64,000 nucleotides of DNA from Trichoplax adhaerens (GCF_000150275.1 NW_002060959.1:130172-194171), one strand, 5' to 3'. Numbered from the stretch's first letter, positions 35,561 through 48,179 are shown. Numbers and translations are program-made. The notes: generated from the sequence alone by a model not told the origin.

Positions 35561-37174
35561 ATGAAATCACATCCTGAAGACGAAAGTACGGCCAGCACAC
35601 CTTTACTGGATAGCCATAAGGACACATTAGATTGTGATGACAGAAGTGATCCGCCACAAAATCTTTCAAATATTGATGTCATCCTTGATCAAATAGAAAT
35701 TGGATTATTTCATTATTTAATTACTCTATCAAGTGGTTTCTGTTATGGCACTGGTGCTGTTTTTTTTAATGTTATCAGTTTTTTAATCGTTACTGCTTGT
35801 GATCTAGATATTACTAGGGAAAATCGAGGTTGGTTAAGTCTCTCGGTCGTGTGTGGCTTGATTGTTGGTAGTCTTACCTTAGGTAAATTGGGCGATACCA
35901 TCGGAAGAAGGAGAGTACTGATTCTATCTTCGACATTAATTCTATTTTCAAACTTAGCTTCTGCTTTTGCAGTAAATTATAACATGATCGTTATATTAGG
36001 CCCATTAAGTGGCATTAGTCTAGGAGGTATCTTCTCTAATAGTCACATATACTTAATAGAGTTTTTTCCTCGCAGCTATCGGGGTATATCAGTCGCAGCA
36101 ATGACAGCTTTTGTTATATTCGGAGGTATCTACAGTTGCCTAATCGCTATGGCGACATTATCCCATCCATTTTATATTCCTATCGGATCAATCTATTTTA
36201 GTCACTGGCGCCTTTATATCCTTGTTGCCTCTTTACCTACTTTAATAAGTTTATTATCGCTGTTTTGCCTACCAGATAGTATCCGATATATACTGAAAGC
36301 AAAGCAACCTATTCAAGCGCTACAAGTCATAGATAGAATTAATCGCATCAATTCATTTTATTTTATTATTAAGCGAAATCGGCATTCTGAACCAAAGAAG
36401 ATAGAGAAATACTTAGCAAACTGGGTCGCAAACAATGAATCAGATTTAAATTGCTCTCCCAGTAAAAAGAATGAAACATTTATAGGACATATTCTGCGAT
36501 TTAAAGAATCACCTTTCTGCGGAAGATTAATACTATTAACTATCGCTTGGTTTGGATTCGGTTTAGCATTTCATGGTCTAAGACAATGGTTGCCTGTGAT
36601 AATTGCATATTACATTAATGGCAATTCTTGCAAACTTGGATATAGTAGAGCGAATCTTAATGAGACAATGAGCAACTTAAACCAAACTCTTTCGAATAGT
36701 ATCAGTTGCTTACAAGGCTCTAAATTAATAAATACAATTAGCGATATATTATTCGGTAGTTGCTTAGCTGCACCAGTGGCAATTTTATGCACTATATTTA
36801 TTAATCGAACCGGAAGAAAATTGCTGTTTATTACTGTAGCTACCTTAACTGGTTTATCTATTTTCTTAATATGGTTAATTGATAAAACAATTACCGCCCA
36901 GATATTCGCCACTATATTTACCACAATAGCTGTTAACGGATGGATTCCTCTCGAATTATGGAGCGCAGAGCTGTTTCCAACGGAACTAAGAGCATCAGCA
37001 GTAGGCTTCGTCAATTTTATATCTGGACTCGGATTTCTTCTCGGTATATTGACATTTTCGTTAATATTTCACGTAAGTTGTACAGCTACTTTATTACTAC
37101 CTGCTATCTTATGTACGTTCGGCGGATTATTATCTTGCCTACTACCAGATACGACAGGAGCTGATATAGATTAA
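35561..37174 (+). CDS. SV2-like major facilitator transporter (array member D)
   Basis: This is an intronless gene for a 537-residue transporter starting at the first in-frame ATG (MKSHPEDESTAS). The tail has TPLL at 13-16 but, unlike its paralogues, no acidic residue four positions before the leucine pair. Family motifs are IGLFHYL, GDTIGRRR, EFFPRSYRG, YFSHWRLY, PDSIRYIL, WFGFG, NRTGRK and AELFPTELRAS. The luminal helix 7-8 loop is bounded by cysteines (GNSC and ISC) and has sequons NET and NQT. It is one of the cleanest copies: length, terminal PDTTGADID and all motifs are intact. A candidate AATAAA lies at about 37427. Confidence 0.9.
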   Translation: MKSHPEDESTASTPLLDSHKDTLDCDDRSDPPQNLSNIDVILDQIEIGLFHYLITLSSGFCYGTGAVFFNVISFLIVTACDLDITRENRGWLSLSVVCGLIVGSLTLGKLGDTIGRRRVLILSSTLILFSNLASAFAVNYNMIVILGPLSGISLGGIFSNSHIYLIEFFPRSYRGISVAAMTAFVIFGGIYSCLIAMATLSHPFYIPIGSIYFSHWRLYILVASLPTLISLLSLFCLPDSIRYILKAKQPIQALQVIDRINRINSFYFIIKRNRHSEPKKIEKYLANWVANNESDLNCSPSKKNETFIGHILRFKESPFCGRLILLTIAWFGFGLAFHGLRQWLPVIIAYYINGNSCKLGYSRANLNETMSNLNQTLSNSISCLQGSKLINTISDILFGSCLAAPVAILCTIFINRTGRKLLFITVATLTGLSIFLIWLIDKTITAQIFATIFTTIAVNGWIPLELWSAELFPTELRASAVGFVNFISGLGFLLGILTFSLIFHVSCTATLLLPAILCTFGGLLSCLLPDTTGADID

Positions 37175-40100
37175 TTCGATCCGATTGTGTCGATAACACA
37201 TCGTGGATTTCGTAGTGTAACCTTTGCATAGTTAGTATTCTATAACTTGAAATTAATCGAAAGCAATATTTACTTCTATTTACATTGTTATTAATATATA
37301 GGCTATAGTAAAATTAATATTTTGTTTTGTGTTGAATGGTATGGCTTGTCTATCATAATCGTTATAAATGGCAATAGCATGTGTGTAAATGCTTGTAGAC
37401 AAAATCTATTTAAACGATTGGACAATTAATAAAAGTTAGTTCTTAGTTCCTAAGGTTAAAAGTATAACGGAAATCGAAGGCGTACTAATTATTGCGAGAT
37501 CGTAGATTCGATCACAACGTTATCTTGTCACACGGGAGTTTGTGACAATTGTATATAGTATACCAACTATGTATACTATCATATCCTACGCAACGCTTGC
37601 CACAACTACTCTTGCGGCACAAGAAAATAGCACGGTACTTGTAATAAACTTTACTTTAATCCGAAGAACTACTTCCCCTAGCCTACGGTATAGTAGCTGG
37701 AATCTTTGCGAAATACTAACTCGCTCAACACAATATACGATATAAAGCTATTACACAACTTAGCCTTAACCTGGATTATTTTTTATTTATCATAGTCCTT
37801 CTTATATACTCTTTCAGTAGTTCTTTGCACATTTACTATGCTGCTGACATATTTACAAAGATCTTATTACGATTGAATTTTCAATTACGGACATTCAAGG
37901 TAATAAACAATTTCATACGTAAATCTACTTCGACAGTAAAGGCCTATCAAGCTCCTAAGTTCTCGACACCTACTTACAACATATTACTATATCATCATAT
38001 TACCATTATAACTTAGGTTATTAATAACAATAGCTATTCCTAAGTAGTAGCTCATACTCTTAAAAAGTTAAAAAAATGTTATCTAAGCTACACTTGCATA
38101 TCTAAGTTATTTTATGACTGTAACAACGCTATATTTATTAGATTGTACGTTTAATACGATGTAATAATATATATAGCATTAACACATTGAGATTGCTATT
38201 GTGTTTGCGTTAATTCGATATTACTTGAATTTAAGTTGCTAATATCACAGGTTACATAATAATAATCGTGATTGATTATTTATAGTATTCTACACGTACG
38301 ATATTCCACACTTGCTAATTCTACGTCTTAATTGTAGAATGTGCTGCGTACACTAAAGAATCTATTGCTACACGTACTTGCAATTACATTGCGTTATAAG
38401 TGTGAACGGTGCGCGTATATATGCCGCGTGTTTCAATGTAATAAAGAGAGAGTAGGATTTAGAACTTAGTTTTACAATAACTATAACTACGTGTTCTATT
38501 TCTTGTCTCCATACTAATTGAGAATAGTACAAGCCTTTAGTACAGTTATTATTGTTAACTGTAGATAGTAATATACAACATATATCTCTTTGTCACAGTG
38601 TGAATTATTCACTGTAACTGATTTGTTTATGAAACACTCAATGCTACAGTAAGATATTACATTTACTATGATAGGTGTTTAGATTCAGTTTGTTGCAATG
38701 TTATTTATCTGTAAACGGGCCTGAAGTGTGCTCAATTATTATGTCATTATTTACGATAAAATTATTGCGTATGCAGGCTCTCTTATAAAGTTTATTATAA
38801 TTTCTGAACTTGTGTAAGAAAATATTGTTATTATCTAAGTTTTTTTTCAATCTTCGTGTTGTTACTAATCTCCGATTGGCCTTAGCCAGTCGCACATAAC
38901 TATATCGCGTTATATACGATATTCGTGTTACTATAAAAAATACAAATAAAGTTTGTATTTATTAGCAATAAAGTTAGATGTAGATCGGGCGGTTACAAGC
39001 CAACTCTCTTGGATCAGCTTAACTGAGGAACTAGTTAGTTGAATAGTTTTTTATCGATACTGTTCCACGTGTGAGTTCAGAGAGTACGACAATTTTAGAT
39101 CTGGCGACCCCTTTTTGCTACAAAGAGCTGATTGTAACACAGTTATATTACAATCTTACATTGTATATATCTTAACATAGATATATGACCGGATTATTGA
39201 ATTCTAACTCGAATGAAGTTGTGCTAAAAATGCGGTATGCTAAGATAGTTAGATACTAATTAAAATCTACTACTATCAAAGTAAATTAGTTATTTCTTTT
39301 AAAGCTACAATACAAAATAAATTCTCGAAGGAGAATTCTGCAAATTAAAATTCATTACAGCTGCATTTACACATACGTAGTGGAAGCATTTTATAACCCT
39401 TTAGGATCGCAATCAATCACTTAAAATTTGCGTTCAAAATTGATCAAATCTTTAATTGAGGCGATATAATTTGGTCAACACCGCGTTTAACCTTAAAGTC
39501 TTGTTTATTGATAGTACCCCTGACCGATAAAAGATTCATTTTTCTTCTCCCCATAGTAACACTTGATAATGGTTACAATAAACTGGATAATCAACTACTT
39601 AGCCTCTATCACAGCAATTCCATACAAGTTAAGAATTATATAAATACATTAGACAAAATGTAACTTTATGTAGATGTCAGCCAAGTCTTTATACGAATAA
39701 TACAATTGCATCGTTCATCATACCAGTCATGATGATACAATTACTTTATTTAACATAGTAGATTATTCTACTTTCAAACTGTCAGGACATGTAATCTTGG
39801 CATCCTAATATTTAAGGTACAGATGTATTTTGTGGCAATGATCACTATTTTTTACTCGATTTCAGAAATTCAAGTTATGATCTTGCTATAGAGCTATTGC
39901 TGTTAAGGCTGTTAATTTGCTCACAGCGGTACACTGTCTGTCTGTCTATCGGTTATGGTTGTTTAGCCAATTAATTACATGTCGGTGTGAATGTAATTAG
40001 ATGTTTATTAGTCCTAGACTACAACTTGCTTATGTTGTAGATTTGGTCTGCTAGAAATCAGCCAATAAGATAATTAGGGTCAAATTTCTATTAAATTCAT

Positions 40101-40227
40101 CATTACGACTTCAACGATCTGATGACCTCATGATATCATTCCGGATGTTATTATGATAAATTATTGTGATTATTAAGAAAAGCATCAATTCATATTCCGT
40201 TGTCCTCATTATTGTTGGTTTAAAGCC
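37175..40227. other. Intergenic; possible LTR end with primer-binding-like site
   Basis: No gene is recognised. Around 38.94-39.11 kb there are TATA-like (ctataaaaaat) and aataaag motifs, then acgaca and tctggcgacccc, which resembles an LTR end followed by a primer-binding site. A second TATA-plus-AATAAA pair (gtatatatgccg, then gtaataaagag) lies at about 38415-38445. No target duplications or coding remnants were found nearby. Confidence 0.35.
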
Positions 40228-40482
40228 ATGACTCGACTTAGAGCTAACATTGAAGATTCAGATGATCTCTTTATTGATGATGAAGTTCCTTGTAATGATA
40301 GATCTACATTACTAGGAGATAGGAGTAGCAAGCAGGAAACAAAGCGACGAAAAAGATCTGCTAAATTCAGAAAAAAGCTGGGCCGTATTGGTAATAATAT
40401 AGGACTAGGTTTCTTTCATTTCTTACCTTTATTCGATGTAAACAACTTTCAGGTAACTTTTTCATTGTTTGCAAAGCATTAG
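40228..40482 (+). pseudogene. N-terminal fragment of an SV2-like transporter (member E)
   Basis: An 84-codon frame begins with an acidic tail containing DRSTLL at 24-29 and reaches GLGFFHFL, the segment that precedes helix 1 in all paralogues. After this the sequence no longer matches the family and stops at 40482. A possible splice donor (ttcag/gtaact, about 40453) occurs where homology ends, so an intron cannot be excluded, but no continuation with helix 2-6 motifs was found before 44666. The basic stretch KRRKRSAKFRKK before helix 1 is not seen in the other copies. Most likely a truncated pseudogene. Confidence 0.6.
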
Positions 40483-43400
40483 ACATTATTTTCGTGATAT
40501 TTTACCGCTTGATAGTCATCACAGCGATCGAAATTGATTCCTCGATAAAGTGAATTTTAGTCTTCGTAAAAAGTTGAGCATTTTGGCAACGCGTAATGTT
40601 ATTAGAATTAGTAACTATTAAACGAGGGTCGTAAAGTTATCATCTCGGGTATGGAATTAATTAGTCGTAACTAAAAGGTCTCTATTACTTACTTCTGGAA
40701 GAGAATGATACCTGGATAAATTGAATTTCTATCTTAATAGAGCAAACTCAGGGTCGTGCTGTTATATATATACTATGGCTTCCATCTCCTCTTCGATTTG
40801 TTGCTTTTTACTAAGGGGGGTGTACAACGCTTCTTCTAAATTAATCAGGGAAAGTAATTTAATGGAATCTCTTCTTCATAGAGCATGATTTCCAATCTTC
40901 GAATGATGTCGTTGCTAAAATCTCGGATAAATTAAATTCTAAATATATCGTAGGAAGTTGCTAGGAAAGCAGCTATCGCATTGCTATCAAGTAGTAAGCA
41001 AACTTGGATGCATTATTGAATCTATGCCATAGATAGTACCTAAACACTTTACAAGCAAAGGCGATTACGATTAAAGCAATATTACGATCTTAGGAGAGGT
41101 ATGGCATATGTGAAACTAATGAAAAAGCTTAAGATAACTACACTGCAAAAGGAAGTAAAGGTACTCCGGTACTGAAGCTTGCTCACTCATTGAAAAGAAA
41201 TAATTTCACTCAATTTCGACAGTAAAATGAAATCAAGTGAAGTCCAAAAGATCAAACTGCTGATGGCTAGAATTACTTAAATTTGTTAAACTCGTAGATT
41301 ATGCAGCTATTGGAATTTTAATGCTTTACTTCAATACAAGCTGATATTCCTACTGAAGTAATTCGAGATTGACGACTGCAAATGCACCTGTACTTGTAAT
41401 GATATAGTTAAGAAATTAAGCATAGAACGGAATCATAAACGATGAAATTAAGGTAACTAATTATTCTATTATTTGCATCTGCAACAGCAGTTCTGTACTA
41501 CTGCCCCAAAAACTCTGACCAGCCGTTGTGTTTTACGTGATAAAGTTATACAGGAATAAGCTTTGAGTGCTTAATTTTATTGATAACTGGCCGAAATCGA
41601 TTCATCTTTTAATAAACAGTTTTAATTTTAAAAGAAAAAATTGAAGAGCTTTGCTGCAACATCTTGAAGTTGTGATATATTAATATTGCTATTGATTCAG
41701 AAGCTTTAACAGCTTAATTCTTTTATAAACTTTTCTCCTATTCTTAAGCATTTGTACCTGCTTTTCTATTTTTTGCCTCCGATACCCAAATTAGTACTTT
41801 TACACCCGTTTAGCAAGATCAGTCTTTATAAAAGTGTTCATCTAAGTAATGGAAGTCATGGTATCTTCTATATTTTAGAATCGCAGATTTTATTATATTA
41901 GTAATGAATAAATAGGAATTTGAGCCCACAAAAATTAGCTAAGGTATTTCATTTTTAAACAGCAATTTTATTAATCCTTCGGAATAGTGAATTGCTACAA
42001 ACTTTAATCTTTTATTCCTTCATTATGGTAAATAGTTTAAAACATCTACTACAAAATACATAGGAAACAGAGCACTGTAAATGGTAGAGCAAAAATCCTA
42101 CTACTAAATGGAGCTTTCTCTAAACTTCGTTATATCTTTGCTATAACCAAAGATGCTGGCTAATGCTTTATCAAACTATCCAAATATCTGTTGCAAAAGT
42201 AAGCAGATAGCTTCTAGAAAATTATAACTCTACTTTCCCGTTGTTAGCTCACCAATGAAACGATTTCGATGATCTAAGTAACGAGGATATCTCTATCGTT
42301 TAAGCAACAATGTAAGTTTTCTTATGTAGACTAAAGAAAATTTGATATTCGATCTTGAGCTTCTCATACAGTTTTAGGAATTCTTAAAGTATGGCATCAG
42401 AAGATTAACTGCTTTAAAATAGTTACAAAATAAAGAATAGACTAAGTATGCGTCCATTTTATACCGAATCGCTACCCTAAAGTTATATATATATATTCTT
42501 TATTGCCAAAATAAAATTAGTATGAAATAGTTTATTAGCAAATTAGATTAGCGTTACCTGTATCTGCAGGGAATCCATAACAACATACTAATTATTGCAT
42601 ATGCACAATAACCATGGACCCCTGCTGTAACCCAAACGAGCTAAGCAAATAACATAGTCCATCGATCATCATTATTAAGACTGAAAGATGTAGCATAGCA
42701 GCACACAGTTTTAGTCGGCCATTTCAGGAGAATATGAAGATCACTTGCATTCTTTTCACTTGTATATTATCCTTATAATTGCTGAAGATTTAGTTAATTT
42801 TACATCGGTTGGCCGCATTAATCAAATCAAATATCTAGTTACAGATTAAAGCTGGCTGTAGTAAAATTTACGCATAGAACAGACGATATCGAAATTCATA
42901 ACTTTAAATAGCGTAGTAGTTAATGTAATATAAATTGCTTTTCTATACGCTACTTGCCCTTGTATGAGTATTATAATAGTAATAATGGACGAAAAAATTT
43001 ACGAAAAACTATCAGCGATTGAAATCCAACACAAAACAGATTTAGAGGAAACACTAGTTTACTATAATTTGTAACATTAAATTTCTGAAATTACTTAAAA
43101 GAATAACAAAAGGGTTGAATTACTGCCTTGGTCAACCTAACCATCAACTTAAAAAAGATTACTTACGAATCTAAGAACAGCTTAATCATTGATTTTCTCA
43201 CTTCATACATTTTTCGCTAACTTAAACTGACAAACTACATCACCTTCCATATGCTATACAGAGTAGCTGGTAGTAGTGTAGTACCAAACTACTAAATTAT
43301 CACTGTAAGGTATTTTAAATAAAAACCGTCAATGTCTCACATATGACTCGATAAATTATACCTTAGATTCTCAAAAGTATTAAATTAATAATAATCATCG

Positions 43401-44666
43401 TTCCGTTTTACGTTGTACTTTCTGTAGGGTGCATATCATAACTGCAAAAATTCACCAAGATAGGCCAACAATCTTAAATTAAAACCCAGATCTGAACGTT
43501 CAGATTCACATTGTACTCTATCACAGAATAGCATAACTTCTATTCAATTTCATAATCAAAATTAGCTGCCAATTTTATCAGAATTGCATGGATGATATGC
43601 TGATTACATATATCGCTTAATTTGCAATTTCACATAGTATAATTCTTAGCAACTTTATGTTGCCGAATGCTGTTTAATTTTAACTCGAATAAAGTAGTCG
43701 GTTTTGTATTTGAAACCTTTGGTAGATAATGCACATATTACTTTATAATTTAGAGAATCTGATGATGTTGGGAAGCATTAACGCGTTATGTCTGTGGAAT
43801 GTCGAACACTATTTTGGAAATTAGATAATAGTGTTCTGTAGAGCTTGGATTTGTTCCTAATGCATTACCCTAATGGTAGCCTACGCAGATTTTTTTTCTC
43901 GATGATACAAGTATACGCCCTTTCTCTTGTTTGATTCTTATGTAATAGTGCTCCCACCACCTAAATAACTACTACTACAGTAAGAGACTTGAGTAAATTG
44001 CATAGTATATCATCTTTGTGATCTTCTACTTTTCGTGTCTTTTCGTGAGTAGTGCCGTACTAATATGTCTAAATCCCTAGGGAAAATGGCATGAAAGACT
44101 AGCTACACAATACAAGCAAGATAGAGATTCTGCTCTGCTAATGAGCATTATTCTTCAATGAAATAGTAATTCGCGATTGTCTAACAAAACTACCTTTGCA
44201 AACTATAATATAAGATTGGCATTAATAGTCAGTTAACGTAGAATGATCAAAATTATTATCGTCATATCTTTCTAAAATCTAACTAAGTGACAAGAAAAAT
44301 TCTTGAAATAAATTAGTGACCGCCTTTCTATTATGCGTTACCTTACAGAATACGTAGCAGTTATTCCTTATCTCCCTTGGGAAAAATATTAGGGCACGAA
44401 ATGATTGATACATCCAAGCCCTTCAAGAATTTATAAGTTGATTTTGTTGTTTGTCATACATTTTTAAATCATATGAACTTGTAAAAACTTTAGCTGCTTT
44501 AGTAGATAGCTCGCCAAATTGAAATTTACTTGTTATTATTCGAATAATTCTATAATCCTTAACTACAAAGTGGTGGAAAAAAACTCTCATAAATGCCATC
44601 AGTGCTATATGAACTTTAGATTTGTGCAATTGGAATTTTGTATTCGCTTTAAGGCCATAAGAAAAT
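40483..44666. other. Intergenic within the transporter array
   Basis: No intact gene is seen. A weak match to the PTELRA region of the transporters lies near 41330-41375. A hairpin lies at 43804-43836. The last about 600 bp (from about 44075) is the 5' flank shared with the gene at 49109. A TA microsatellite lies at about 42487. Confidence 0.45.
43804..43836. repeat. Hairpin, 10-bp perfect arms
   Basis: GAACACTATT at 43804-43813 pairs exactly with AATAGTGTTC at 43827-43836 across a 13-base loop. The core GAACACTA...TAGTGTTC is also the stem of the hairpin at 58301-58353. Confidence 0.7.
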
Positions 44667-46307
44667 ATGGATCGTCGTGAAATTCAAGAAAAAAACTTCA
44701 AGCAGAGTGATTCCGAAGATGACAATCATGCCGATGATAAGTCATTACTGTTACAGGAAGGCAATAGCTTCTCAGATTTAAAACAAGCATTAAAATCGGA
44801 TCAAAAGTCGTTAACATTAACTATTGATCAAATGGTCGATAAGCTAGATGTTGGTTTATTCCATTTTCTAATAGTTCTTTTCTGCGGCCTAGCTTGCTCT
44901 GGTTACACTATAGTTACGGTAGCTTACAATTATATTATCGTTGTTGCTTGCGATCTGGATATTGAAACCTACAATAAAGGTCTACTAAATATTCTTTTAA
45001 TGATCGGCGTCTTAGTCGGTAGCGGAATAATAGGGCGATTAGGCGACGCTGTAGGCAGACGAACATGTATTTTGATATCAGTATCGCTCAGTATTATTAC
45101 TCTGATAGCTTCTGCTTTTACTTATAACTATACTATGTTGGTTGTACTGGGTTTCTTCAATGGATTTGGTTGTGGTGGTACTTTTACAATTGCACACGCT
45201 TATTGTATCGAATTTTTCCCTCAACGTTATCGTGGTAATGGACTAGCATGTATGACTACATTTTCATGTCTAGGTGGCTTATATACTAGTGCAATTGCAT
45301 TAGTCGTACTTCCTTATCCGTTATCTATTCCAATAGGTGTTATACATTTTAACAGCTGGCGTTTGTACTTAATTCTATCCTCGATTCCCTTAATATTATC
45401 TTTCTGTTTCTTATTATTTATGCCTAACAGTCTACGTTTTATGGTAATAAAAGGAGATCAAAATCGTATAAGTCAAGTCTTGAATACAATAAACCGTGTT
45501 AATTCGTGGTGTTGCAAACGTAACGATTCTAGTCTTACAACTACAGACTTAACTAAATACACTATCATCGTATCGAGCGATCAAGGCGAGTTAAAGACTA
45601 ATAAGAACGAAAATCGAGATTTTTTTTCTCATTATAAGAAATTTAATAAGTCACCATGGCGTCGTAGACTAATTTTTCTCCTCATTCTATGGTTTGGAAG
45701 TTGTTTTAGCACGGAAGGCCTATGGGTATGGATGCCAACAGTGATAACTTATTATACTACTGGAAAGACTTGTAAAATGGTGCATAATTCTTCATTGAAT
45801 AATAGCTATCAATATTATCCTAATAGTAGCATTTCTAATTGTATTTCTGGTCCGAAGCTAACATCTATAGTTCTTGATGTTTTCTACGGTAATCTTGTAG
45901 CTCTTCCTATTGGTATAGCTTTTACTATTTTGATTAATCGAATTGGACGAAAATGGTGCTGCTGTTTTGTTATTACCATGTCTGGTCTGATTGCTCTATT
46001 GATTATGTGGATCGATACTGTACTAAGTACCTTTATTTTAGCTGGATTATATTACGCTATAGCCAATAACTTATGGCTAGGTATTAAAATTTGGACAGCA
46101 GAGCTATTTCCAACTGACTTACGAGCGACTACTCTTGGTCTTACAGCTCTCCTGGGCTGTTTAGGGACAGTTTGTTCTCTCGCAATCTTTACGGTCCTTT
46201 TTCATGTCAATTGCATAGCTAATCTATTACTAGTAGCAGCAGTTGGTATATTAAGTGGAATAGTATGCTTATTTCTACCAGACACTACTAACACAGATAT
46301 TCTATGA
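44667..46307 (+). CDS. SV2-like major facilitator transporter (array member F)
   Basis: This is an intronless gene for a 546-residue transporter. The tail (MDRREIQEKN start) has DDKSLL at 23-28. Family motifs are VGLFHFL, GDAVGRRT (126-133), EFFPQRYRG, HFNSWRLY, MPNSLRF, WFGSC, NRIGRK and AELFPTDLRAT. The helix 7-8 loop is bounded by cysteines (GKTC and SNC) and carries several NSS/NNS sequons. It is nearly identical to the gene at 49109: eight residue changes, six of them clustered between residues 77 and 137. In contrast, the flanks immediately outside the coding region are clearly diverged. Solute transport across a vesicle or plasma membrane is inferred; substrate unknown. Confidence 0.9.
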   Translation: MDRREIQEKNFKQSDSEDDNHADDKSLLLQEGNSFSDLKQALKSDQKSLTLTIDQMVDKLDVGLFHFLIVLFCGLACSGYTIVTVAYNYIIVVACDLDIETYNKGLLNILLMIGVLVGSGIIGRLGDAVGRRTCILISVSLSIITLIASAFTYNYTMLVVLGFFNGFGCGGTFTIAHAYCIEFFPQRYRGNGLACMTTFSCLGGLYTSAIALVVLPYPLSIPIGVIHFNSWRLYLILSSIPLILSFCFLLFMPNSLRFMVIKGDQNRISQVLNTINRVNSWCCKRNDSSLTTTDLTKYTIIVSSDQGELKTNKNENRDFFSHYKKFNKSPWRRRLIFLLILWFGSCFSTEGLWVWMPTVITYYTTGKTCKMVHNSSLNNSYQYYPNSSISNCISGPKLTSIVLDVFYGNLVALPIGIAFTILINRIGRKWCCCFVITMSGLIALLIMWIDTVLSTFILAGLYYAIANNLWLGIKIWTAELFPTDLRATTLGLTALLGCLGTVCSLAIFTVLFHVNCIANLLLVAAVGILSGIVCLFLPDTTNTDIL

Positions 46308-47098
46308 AGGATGAATATACAGTAGTAGAATTTAAAATATCGAATTTAAGCAGCTATCTGTACAAAGGCATATTCTAAAAAGTAGATAGATTTGTAAAAA
46401 TATTAACTCAACATCTACCAAATTAACTTCTTTCTATATGCAGAGATTTAATTTTAGTGTATGAATAGATTTAGTTATGACATATTCTTATTGCATATTA
46501 TTCCGTCGACAAGTCTCTTATAAGCTAATTTTACTTTTAAACTAGAAAATGCCTAATTAGATCCAATATTAATATCATTTATAAGATGAATTTTATTTCG
46601 CGATTATCTTAAATTTCTTATAATTAATAACGTTTTCATTGAAAAGTCATAGATGCAGGATTATAACGCTAATAATTACAATAATATTAATGAATCTTAT
46701 AGATTAAAGTAATAGTTTTATTAGTGAATGCAATTTGCATCCAATCGCTTTTGCACTTGATGGTTTTTCTTCAATCTTTCAAATAATTAGTTCAAGTATG
46801 TCTTCCATTTATATGGTATACATGGCTACTATGCTTAAGCATACGTTTAAAAGTAGTATTTGCGATGTGTAATAAAATTAATGATCTGTCTACGTACTGT
46901 TGCTTCTTGAAATACCTTGCTACTGAATGAAAAGAAACAATTTGAGTTCTGCTGTCTTCATTTTGTGTATTGGATAAATAATTAAAATGATCCATTTCAT
47001 TTAAAATAGTTCAAAAAATAAATAAAATGAGCCAATTTGAGGATTTGACTTGAACACATCATTAATAAATTCATTTTTACCTATAGTAATAGGGGAAG
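46308..47098. other. 3' flank of member F, paralogous to the flank at 51384-52620
   Basis: This stretch matches the region downstream of the gene at 49109 in order, for example ctaaaaagt, tatgaatagattta, a tagatgcaggatta block and tttgacttgaacaca. It therefore belongs to the duplicated unit and acts as the empty site for the LTR at 50812. No gene. Confidence 0.6.
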
Positions 47099-47632
47099 TG
47101 TTATGGTGTTGCCTTGTCATTAGGATAGTTTAATAAGTACAGTAGTAGTTAGTATGGAGAATATCCATATTTGTAGTGCTGGGTAAGATAAGTAATGCCT
47201 TAACATGGATGTTGTTTGTAATAGTTCATTACATATTTGATATTGATTGTTATTGTGTGATGGATAGCAGTAGGATGATTCAAGTTCTAGTTGATGATAG
47301 TTGAATTAGACAACCTACGAGCTTAGATTAAGATTAAATATGCGTAAGAGATTCAAAATATTTACTGATAGAAAAGCTATGTAAGGAGCATCTTAGTTCG
47401 AGATGATTCTCCTAGTAAGGTATAATAATAATACTGTTGTTGTTTACAAATTAGACGGTTCCTATATAAACGGGAACATTTGAGTTGAGAGGGTGGTAAA
47501 AACTTGTAGATATGTCTTTGCTAATAAAAGCTTCATCTTTACAGTCTTTTGCTGTGTGTGTTTAACGTTAAGTAAAAGGGCGTTTAAGCCAGTAGCTACT
47601 TATAGACTTTTACTGTACGTTACCTTGTCGCA
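47099..47632 (+). mobile_element. Solo LTR (534 bp)
   Basis: The element begins TGTTATGGTGTTGCC and ends TTGTCGCA, flanked by a 4-bp duplication gaag (47095-47098 and 47633-47636). A TATA box (cctatataaac, about 47462) and a polyadenylation signal (aataaaagc, about 47523) lie in the LTR order. The paralogous 3' flank of the gene at 49109 has an uninterrupted equivalent (gtcaagtggaa, about 52613), so the insertion is confirmed by an empty site. Confidence 0.85.
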
Positions 47633-48179
47633 GAAGTGAAATTGTGACAGGAAGTTTGATTTAAATTGTTTCACTCAATTCTCATTACAAGCGGAGTTTC
47701 AGCCAATACGATTATTTATGCTCATTAATTAAAGGACTTTTCTTTTATTTCATTTATTGCAGCCAATGGAGGTATGATTTGGGGTAGCTTTTAATAAGTA
47801 ATAATTTTGATTTACTAAATGAAAATACCACGTAGTTTCTTCTTTTCCTTATAGTGCAGCCCATAAAGTAGCTTAATAGATTACAGAAAACCATAAATGT
47901 ATTTGTAAAAGTGTAAGATTAGCACGGTATGTACGAGATTGAAGAATAATTTGGATCTTAAGATTATGTTAAGCGTGTATCTGTACTAAATAGCTATAAT
48001 AAATATTGTAGCTTTGATTAGGAATGTCTTATTCAAGTGGTTGGACATGAGAGATTACGAAAGTATTTGGATGTTAGATTAATCAGAATTAATAGGTCTA
48101 AATATGGTTGAATTATAATTAATGCAAACAAGAAGGAGATTTCTTTTCCCTTAGTTAGTCTTGTTCTAGGTTGAAGTAG
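47633..48179. other. 3' flank of member F, continued
   Basis: Similarity to about 52620-52845 continues here (attctcattacaagc, a cagccaatacgatta block, then aaaggac). No gene. Confidence 0.5.

Noticed and set aside
36610-37014. 134-codon minus-strand open frame, and similar antisense frames in other transporters
   Set aside because: They mirror the transporter coding frame on the opposite strand and have no independent features.
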